From Geosiphon pyriformis (taxonomy: Eukaryota > Glomeromycota > Glomeromycetes > Archaeosporales > Geosiphonaceae): a DNA stretch of 64,000 nt. Below are positions 57,101 to 64,000 of the stretch, one piece after another. A program made the position numbers and the translations under genes. Below the pieces are notes generated by a model. That model searched no databases. It worked only from the letters and a program-made list of their open reading frames with translations, and was not told the DNA's origin. Numbering within the stretch: the stretch's first letter is position 1; each line of letters starts with the position of its first letter. The stretch is taken from NCBI GenBank assembly GCA_016748015.1, contig JAAOMT010000094.1:252520-316519 (forward strand), read 5' to 3'.

Positions 57101-57963
57101 TGTTACTTATAGAATATAAGAAATATAGTATTATTAGTCAATAGATATTAGTCAATTAGATGTAGATGTAGTAAATATGAAATTCCAGGATTTCTCTTAG
57201 AGAAATTGCAGAATTCCAGGAATTTCAGAATTCTCCAACAAAAAATCGCAGAATTCCAGAATTCCAGGATTCCTCTTATCAGGAATCGCAAAATTCCAGG
57301 AATTCCAGGATTCCTGGCACAAAGAATAGAAGAATTGAGAAATCTCAATTATATATATATAGCAGTAGGATTAGAAGCTGAAAAGACAGATCTCTCAGTT
57401 TAGATTTAATCTAAGCAACTCTTCAAATCACAATCATCTAATAAATAACTATTTGTTATCTCAAAAACCATGTCTACTATTAACTATTTATGTTGATAGT
57501 AATTGATACTTAACCACATGAGAACAATAGCTCTTAATCACGGCTATTGATGGGATACTAAATTTGCAAATCACCTTGGCTTATTGCTTTATATTTCATT
57601 ATTTTCTTTATTTTCTTTGATTTTGTTATTGTGCACTAACCGATTGATTAAAAGCACTGATTACTAACGTCAAAAATTGCCTGGTAAAAAACTCCTGTGA
57701 GTGGATAGGACACATACAGAAAATACGGATTACTTACCAGAGGATTGCCGGCCACCAAGCTGAGAAAAAAATTGACAGACTTGCGAGTTTGGGAAGCTAT
57801 AAATAAAACAATTATTGAATCTCTGTTCATTATACAAAGGACTCATTTGGAAAACCTTCAGATACCAACTACTTAAAAATATTATCAACAACACAAGTAG
57901 CTTTTGAGCACCAAGTTACAAGTTTGTTATTTGACCTGAGACCCCAAATAATCAACTATAACA
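57101..57963 (+). repeat. 3' LTR of element A (863 bp)
   Basis: TGTTACTTATAG .. CAACTATAACA after the polypurine tract, then the CCAG target copy. Same length as the 5' LTR. Confidence 0.96.
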
Positions 57964-58697
57964 CCAGAAATTGTTCATCATTACTTTGCTGTGAAAGTCA
58001 ATTCTTCTGCAGGAATCTTGTCTGTAGGCTACCCTAACAATTATAATAAGAAAAAAAAATAAAAATAAAAAAAATGTAAAAGAAATAGAATTTTGTTAAG
58101 AGAAACGTTTTCTATCCAGGCCTAGAATTACTAACAGTTTATTGAAATTGGTAGCTAATCAATTTCAAAACGTTAGTTGTGTTGAGGGAATTTCAAGTAT
58201 AATAATTTAAGGATTTGGTTTTCGAATATTTAATTTTTATTTGATTTTGTAAAAGATAATTTGTTTCAATTAAGATATCTAAAGTAAGATACTATAATAA
58301 GATATAGAAAGGATATATTTTCTTGAAGAGAGAAGCTCTTCTTTTATACAACTTGTTATAATACTAGTCTTTGAACTTGCACTTTTCTCTTTGCTCCAAT
58401 TTTGGTAAACTAAAGATACATTTTGGTGAACTACAAGTTATTTCTACAAATTATTAATTATTTCGGCCAATTTTCCATTAATTTCGGCGAATTTTGACTA
58501 TATTAAATAGTTTAGAGTATTGTGTAATTTGATCATTTTAATTTCTATAATACAAATTGGGTTATTGATTGAGTAATAATATTTGATAATTTGGTTAATT
58601 AATAAATGATAATCGAAATGATAATATATGCTACTTAATAATAATAATTATAAAAATAATTTCATGCTAATTAATAGCTAAGATTCCACTAGTAACA
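57964..58697 (-). repeat. 5' LTR of element C, piece 2
   Basis: Continues 47471-47685 after element A. Starts with the CCAG target copy and ends CCACTAGTAACA, followed by TSD CTGT (58698-58701). Collinear with 38861-39607. Confidence 0.93.
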
Positions 58698-58701
58698 CTG
58701 T

Positions 58702-59467
58702 TAATTTTTTTCTCAGCTTAGTGGCTGGCAATTCTCTAGTAAGCAATTCATAATTTTTATGTATTTTACCCACTCACAGGGGTCTTTTACCAGGCAATCT
58801 TTGATATTAATAACTCAGTACTTAATCCTTAGAAGTTTAGTAAACCATCAACAAGATATAACAAAAATAAAAGAAGATAAATAAAGACAATTAAGCCAAG
58901 GCAATACAAGTTAGTATTCTGTCAATAGCTGTAATTAAGAGCTATTGTTCCTGTATAGTTTAAGTATCAATTCTTATCAACATTTAGAGTTGATAGTGAG
59001 CAGTTAAATTTGAGATGTTGAATAAATATATTTATTTGATATTTGGAATGATATGGTTTCTAATTAAAAAACAATAACTAATAAATTTCTGTCTGAAGAT
59101 TCTCCTTTTTTGTCTTTAATGTTATTGCTATATATACATATTTTCTAGTTTTACAGAATTGCTTTGGATTGTCTGTTTTTGCTAGTTATTGCTTTGTTTT
59201 CTTATATTATAACTAATTATCCTATGTTATAACATGTTATCTGATATTATTACACATTATTTTGTGTTATCCTGTATTATAACACGTTATTCTATGTTAT
59301 AACATGTTATTCTGTGTTATCCTGCATTATAATATGTTATTCTATATTATAATATATTATCCAATATTATTGTGTATTATTCTGTGTCCCTTCACATTTC
59401 ATCATGTTTTTTTTTCAGGTCATGTTTTTCATTCTTTTTTTGATAAGCTTTCTTTTTTCAAGTAATA
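58702..59467 (-). repeat. Proximal piece of element B2's 3' LTR (B-like U3, A-like R/U5)
   Basis: Continues 38454-38638. From 58702 to about 59150 it is the inverted R/U5 of an A-type LTR (CTTTTACCAGGCAATC, GATAGTGAGCAG, TGCTATATATACAT). From about 59150 to 59467 it is the inverted B-type U3 (ATTGCTTTGTTTTC, arrays of TTATAACATGTTAT, TCATGTTTTT). It ends CAAGTAATA (decayed TGTTACTTG start), followed by the inverted purine tract AAAAAAGGAGGAAAT. Confidence 0.85.
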
Positions 59468-62264
59468 TTATTTCCTCCTTTTTTAATATTGAGCTTCTGC
59501 AAAATTAGTTATGTTTGTTAATAGAACTTTGTTCATGTAATGTTTGATGGTTATGTTAATTATGGCTTTTTGTAGATCTTTAAACTGTTAATTGATCATT
59601 CGTTCTATGTTGTTGACTGTTACTTTTTTCAAAAATTCATTCAATAGTACATTTGAACAATGTCAGAAAGTAACATATAATCAACATGCTACTTTGTAGT
59701 ATAGTGTCAGATTGCTTCTTCCTATGAATTCTTCTACTTGTTACATTGCTTCTTTGTTAAAGGTTTTCTGGTTGTAGTTTCTGTATGGGTTTTTTAAGTC
59801 TAGTTGTTTTTCAATTTTGTAAAACCAATATGTTAGAAGAAATCTTTTTTTCCATTCCTGGACATTTTCTGGTGTCTACTCCCCTGTTTTAGGAAGTTTG
59901 GTTTTATGAGCTAAAGATTCTTTAATTTTTTCTAGCTCGAAGGCCAAATATGTTGTATATAATTGTTTTTGTCTTCTATCTAATTTTTCTACTCCTTTTT
60001 CTTTCTCTTCTTCTTTTTCTCCACATTTTACCCAAGAAGTATATTTAATTTCTTTTTGTAAAATTTCTTTTTCAGGCAGAATGTAGGGATGAAAATGGTT
60101 AGTTCTAGTTGAACTTTTATCATCTTTCTCTTCTCTTTATCTCTATATCTTATTTTTTTTTATCAATTATAATCTCTATTTGAAATATAAATTTTTGAAT
60201 TTTATTAAATAATTGTTTAGATAATTTTAAAATTTTGTCTAAAAGATCTATGTTTAAAATTTCTATTGTTTTCTTCTTTGTGGTTTCAAGGCTTATATGT
60301 ATGTAATATCTAAATTTCAGCACATGTGTAACTATTTTTTGATAATTATGATTGGTTCTATATCTCATAGTATATCTTTTGGTCTGATTAATGGAATTTG
60401 TGCTCCTAGTTATGGTATTACTAATGTTAATCTTTGTGTTGTTTGATAAATTTTTAAATAATTTTATGTGCTGTCTTTTTTAGGATTCTGTTTTCTAATT
60501 GTAACTTATAAAATCTGTTTTCTAAAATTTTGTGTATGTGAAATGATCTGTCCCATTTTGGATCAAATTTTCTATTCCACTGTTTTTCCACTTTGGTACA
60601 ATGTAACAGTACTTTGTCTCCAATCCTAAATTCAACTGGTTTATCTGGTAGTTGGTTATTGTGTCTTTTTTTTTGTTTTTCTTGTAACTTTTGGATGTTA
60701 TCAGCTGCTCTTTACCATTTGTTTTCTAGCATTTCTATTAAGTCATATGTTTTTTTTAACAATGTTTTTTGGAAATTGTCTTCTGTTATTGGTTTTACTG
60801 GATATGTATTGACCTTTATCTCAACTAATAATGTTGCTGTTTTATTATATACTAATTCAAATAGTGTTGCTTATGTAGTATCTTGCTTCATTGTCTGATA
60901 AGTAAATAATACTAATGGTATGAATAAATCTCATTTATTCTGGTTTTCTTGGCTGATTTTGGCTATTGCTTTACACAATATTCTATTATATTTTTTGACT
61001 AATTCATTGGTTTATGGATGATATGGTAATGATAATGGTTTTTTCTTCCAAATCTTTGATTCAGTTCTGTTAATGTTCTATTCATAAAATGAGTTTCTTG
61101 GTCAAATAATAATTCTTTTGAACATCTGTGTTGACAAATCAGATTTTAATGGACAAATTTGGCAATGAATTTTGCATCTGCTCTTTAAATTGCTTTTGCT
61201 TCTGGCCATTTAATGAGATAATCCATGGCTACTGTGATATATCTGTTCTCTCTGCTAGTTATTGTTAATAGTCCGACTAAGTCAATTCCAATATACTCAA
61301 ATGGTTGTTCTACTTTGATTAATCTTAATGGCTTGCTGGGTCTTGTTCCTCCTCTTTTCTAATAAGCATCACAATTTTGAATGTATTAGATGATGTCTAG
61401 ATACATAGATGGCCAATAGTATCTATTTTTGGTTCTTTCTATGATTGCTTCTTTGTGAAAATATCTTGCTGTTGGATTGGAGTACATGTTGAATAATATT
61501 GTTTCTTTCTCTGGTTCTGTGATTACTCTAGTTGGTTGATCTGAATTCTTTCTGTTTTTCTGATAAAGTATATTTTGGTAAGTAATAAAATATTTGAACT
61601 GTTGTTTGATATAGTTTTGTTTTTTTTGAGATAATTTCTCCTTGAACTATTGAATATTTATAAAATATTGAAGTTGTTAATATTTTTGTGTATTTATCTT
61701 TTGTTATATTTTTGGGTTGAAGTATTCTTAGATTTGTTTCATTTATAATAAACTGTTGGCATTTCTGTTTTTTTTTTCTTTTTTTGTAGTGTATGGTATA
61801 TTTAAATAGTGAAAGTTCTATTTTTCATTAAGCATAGTGATTATCTCCAAATTTTTACTTCTAAATTGAAGTCAATTCTTTATGATCAGTGTATATGTCG
61901 AATTTTTGGCTTAAGTATTTTTTCTATTTTATAACTGCTCAATAAATAGCTAAGTGTTCTAATGCTAGTGTTCCATAGTTCTTTTCTGCTGGATTTAAAC
62001 TTTGGCTGGCATATGCTATTGAATGTTCTCTTTTATTTGATTCTTTCTGCAATAATACTGCTCCCAATACTTGACCTGATGCATTAGTAGTAATAATGAA
62101 TAACTTACTGTGATCTAAGTAAATCAGTACTGGAGCTTTGAATAAGCTTTCTTCTTAATATGTCAAAAGCTTCTTGCTGGTTTTTTGTCCATTTATACTT
62201 GGTGTTCTTTGCTTAAAGCTGGTATAATGATTGAGCCAGTTTAGCAAAGTCTTTAATAAAGTGG
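59468..62264 (-). mobile_element. Element B2 internal region: RNase H, integrase and extension, truncated by C2
   Basis: On the minus strand: RNase H 62264-61750 (TNASGQVLGAVLLQ, NYGTLALEHLAIY and YTDHKELTS-like). Integrase 61720-60370 (zinc domain near 61490-61360; GIYIVG near 61290, first Asp lost; LLFDQETHFMN near 61110, second Asp kept). The post-integrase extension is 60370-59485, with LDKILKLSKQLFNKIQKFIF, TPENVQEWKKRFL, WFYKIEKQLDLKNPY and FKDLQKAI. The polypurine tract is 59484-59468. RT and earlier genes are cut off by C2 at 62265 and would lie beyond the window. Heavily decayed. Confidence 0.85.
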
Positions 62265-63235
62265 TGTTACCAAAGGTTTTTGGTCTCTTTTCTTGAATGT
62301 TGTTAATGTTGATCTGCTATAAATTCATGTTTTTAGGAAGTAGTTGAATCTCCAATAACTGTATTTATCTTCAAATTATCTTCTATAATTTAAACTGCTG
62401 GGCTTATAAGTAGAATGGCCAATTCTATGCCAGTTGCTTTGTATAATTATGTTGTAGTAAACGTCAACTCTTTTCCAAGAATTGCTTGTTTAGAAGCTTA
62501 CTAAAAATGTATAGTTACTTTGCTGTGAAAGTCAACTTTTCTACAGAAATCTTGTTTGTAGGCTACCCTAATAATTGTAATAAGAAAAGAAAAGAAAAAT
62601 AAAAAAAATGTAAAAAAAATAGAATTTTATCAAGAAAAACGTTTTCTGTTCAGGCCTGGAGTCACTAACAGATTATTGAAATTGGTAGTTAATCAATTTC
62701 AAAACGTTAGTTGTGTTGAGGGAATTTTAAGTACAATAATCAAAGAATTTGGTTTTTGAATATTTAATTTTTATTTAAATGTATAAAAAATGATTTGTTC
62801 TAATTAAGATATCTGAAGTGAGATACTATGTTAAGATTCTATGAGAAAATACATTTTCTTGAAGAAAAAAGCTTTTCTTTTATACAACTTGTTGTAGTAC
62901 TAGTCTTTAAACTTGCACTTTTCTCTTTGCTACAATTTGGGTAAACTAAAGATACATTTCGGTCAATTACAAGTTATTTCACTGAACTATTAATTATTTC
63001 AGCCAATTTTCATTAATTTTGGCGAATTTTGATTATGTTAAATGGTTTAGGGTATTGTGTAATTTAATCATCTTAATTTCTAAAGTACAAATCGGATTAT
63101 TGATTGAGTAATAATATTTGATAATTTGATTAAATAATAAGTGATAATCAAAATAATAATAATGTATGCTAATTAATAATAGGAATTATAAAGATAATTT
63201 CATGCTGATTAATAGCTAAAATTCTATTGGTAATA
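62265..63235 (-). repeat. 3' LTR of a second family C element (C2), 971 bp
   Basis: TGTTACCAAAGGTTTTTGG to CTATTGGTAATA, collinear with the LTR at 38639-39607. The preceding four bases are GTGG (62261-62264); the other target copy is outside the window. Followed by the inverted purine tract TTTTCTCCTC. Confidence 0.9.
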
Positions 63236-64000
63236 TAATTTTCTCCTCAAGACTGAGCTTCATTGAAGTCTAAGCACTATCTGTAATATTAAAATGGTGG
63301 TCCAAGATAATTGAAATGATCTGGTCTGAAAACTGTTAAAATTTCAGTTCTGTGAGCTTTCCAATATATTGAATCTTCATTGGATGGAGTATTGAATTTT
63401 GTAGGACATTTTTACAAGTATTGAATAAATTATAGAGTTTAAATGCTGCTTTAAGTTTATAGCAAGTGTTTGTTGGTCCAGCTGCTGTCTTGAATTCATT
63501 GTGAATTTGTTTTTGTATAGCCTTAGAAGTGATATTGGTTGCTTCAAGTTCCAGTTTTTGTTCATAAAGTGTTTTTCCAATATGAAAATATCTATATATA
63601 TAAGTATATTTATTGTTCTGTTCATTAAAAAATAATAGAAGTTTTTGTTAAATTGTGGCATTTGATGAAATGTTAATAGGAGCAATTAAAAGATTTTCTT
63701 TCAGTGCTTGCTTTAAAAGTTCTGGTAACTTATTTTCAGAATAACTTCTTGTTTTTCTTTTATAGAGGTGATAGTTCTGAGAATTATTAACTACTAAAGC
63801 TGTGATTTCTTTTTGAATGTAATTAATTTGACTTTTATTAATCGTTATTGATAAGTCAAGAAGTGTTTTCAAAGCTAACATTAATTTTTGGGATATTTGT
63901 TGGATATTTCGGGGAATAATCATAATAAAATGACTAACTAATAAAGAAAAAAATAAAGAAAATTATTTTTGAGTATAAGGTTTTATTTGTTTTTGGGTTT
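63236..64000 (-). pseudogene. C2 internal region: post-integrase extension (runs off right edge)
   Basis: Minus-strand reading MLALKTLLDLSITINKSQIN (63880 down), LPELLKQALKENLLIAPINI, then FLMNRTINILIYIDIFI and KAAFKLYNLFNTCKNVLQN toward the LTR. It is the same extension as in element C (40253-39620) with separate decay, which supports that it is protein-coding in origin. Integrase and upstream genes lie outside the window. Confidence 0.75.

Larger units (their letters stand above)
47686..57963 (+). mobile_element. Full-length Ty3/gypsy element A, inserted in the 5' LTR of element C
   Basis: Two 863-bp LTRs (47686-48548, 57101-57963). The 4-bp target is TCAG before and CCAG after (one transition); the intact C LTR has CCAG at this point. 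Internal order on plus: PBS, gag, protease, Cys-rich module, dUTPase, linker, RT-RNase H, integrase, C-terminal extension, polypurine tract AAGGAGAGAATAA (57088-57100). Since it sits inside C, which sits inside B2, it is the last of three insertions here. The integrase triad is intact, but PR and RT active sites are mutated and many stops are present. Confidence 0.96.
38639..58697 (-). mobile_element. Ty3/gypsy element C, minus strand, itself split by element A (TSD CTGT)
   Basis: Termini 38639 (TGTTACTGGAGG) and 58697 (..TAACA), flanked by an exact CTGT at 38635-38638 and 58698-58701. 3' LTR 38639-39607; 5' LTR 47471-47685 + 57964-58697, split by element A. Internal part 39608-47470 holds, on the minus strand, PBS, gag with knuckle, protease, Cys-rich module, dUTPase, linker, RT-RNase H, integrase, C-terminal extension and the polypurine tract GAGGAGGAAATTA (39620-39608). 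Net size without A is about 9.8 kb. Stops throughout; RT, PR and IN active sites are mutated. Confidence 0.94.

Noticed and set aside
57206-57403. 65-codon open frame in the A LTR (and the antisense pieces at 47733 and 57148)
   Set aside because: Generated by the AATTCCAGG repeats in U3; low complexity, no domain.
1-64000. Alternative genetic code with reassigned stop codons
   Set aside because: TAA, TAG and TGA all interrupt TE frames at positions where CAA, CAG, CGA or TGG is expected, different copies differ in position, and the host gene ends in a normal TAA. Decay explains it.

Overview
The window is a very AT-rich (A/T runs, poly-T tracts) eukaryotic nuclear segment built almost entirely of decayed retrotransposons, with one recognisable host gene. 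The intron-dense KAT14-type acetyltransferase gene, the LINE family (ORF1 plus an endonuclease/RT/RNase H protein) and the Ty3/gypsy families resemble what I know from arbuscular mycorrhizal fungi (Glomeromycotina, Rhizophagus/Gigaspora-like genomes). That placement is an inference from recognised protein families, not a database result.

Left block (1-20.1 kb): a plus-strand LINE copy (LINE-1) is split by three insertions. These are a minus-strand gypsy element (1-3362, entering from the left edge), a complete plus-strand gypsy element of family B (3765-14006, target duplication GCAT), and a solo LTR of family A' (15014-17197) that itself carries another solo LTR (15093-16498, duplication ATGT). 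The LINE reading continues across each insertion. Middle (20.8-24.5 kb): a minus-strand host gene with 19 exons whose phases all agree, a KAT14/CSRP2BP-like GNAT acetyltransferase with an N-terminal PHD-like cysteine region, but with an in-frame TAA at codon 35.

Right block (25 kb to end): a second LINE copy (LINE-2) is split by a compact and comparatively intact minus-strand gypsy element D (29915-37682, duplication CTAT), then by a nest. LINE-2 is broken at 38454 by minus-strand element B2 (3' LTR 38454-38638 + 58702-59467, internal part 59468-62264). B2's LTR is split by minus-strand element C (38639-58697, duplication CTGT). C's 5' LTR is split by plus-strand element A (47686-57963, near-identical duplication TCAG/CCAG). 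B2's interior is cut again at 62265 by a second C-type element (C2), which runs off the right edge.

Families A, B and C share an unusual pol layout: gag (CCHC knuckle), retropepsin, Cys-rich module, dUTPase domain, beta-rich linker, RT-RNase H, integrase, and a post-integrase extension that I do not recognise. D has the extension but no dUTPase. Most in-frame stops and lost catalytic residues are explained by C-to-T or G-to-A transitions, as expected from decay of methylated cytosines. No CRISPR, rRNA or tRNA gene was recognised by eye.
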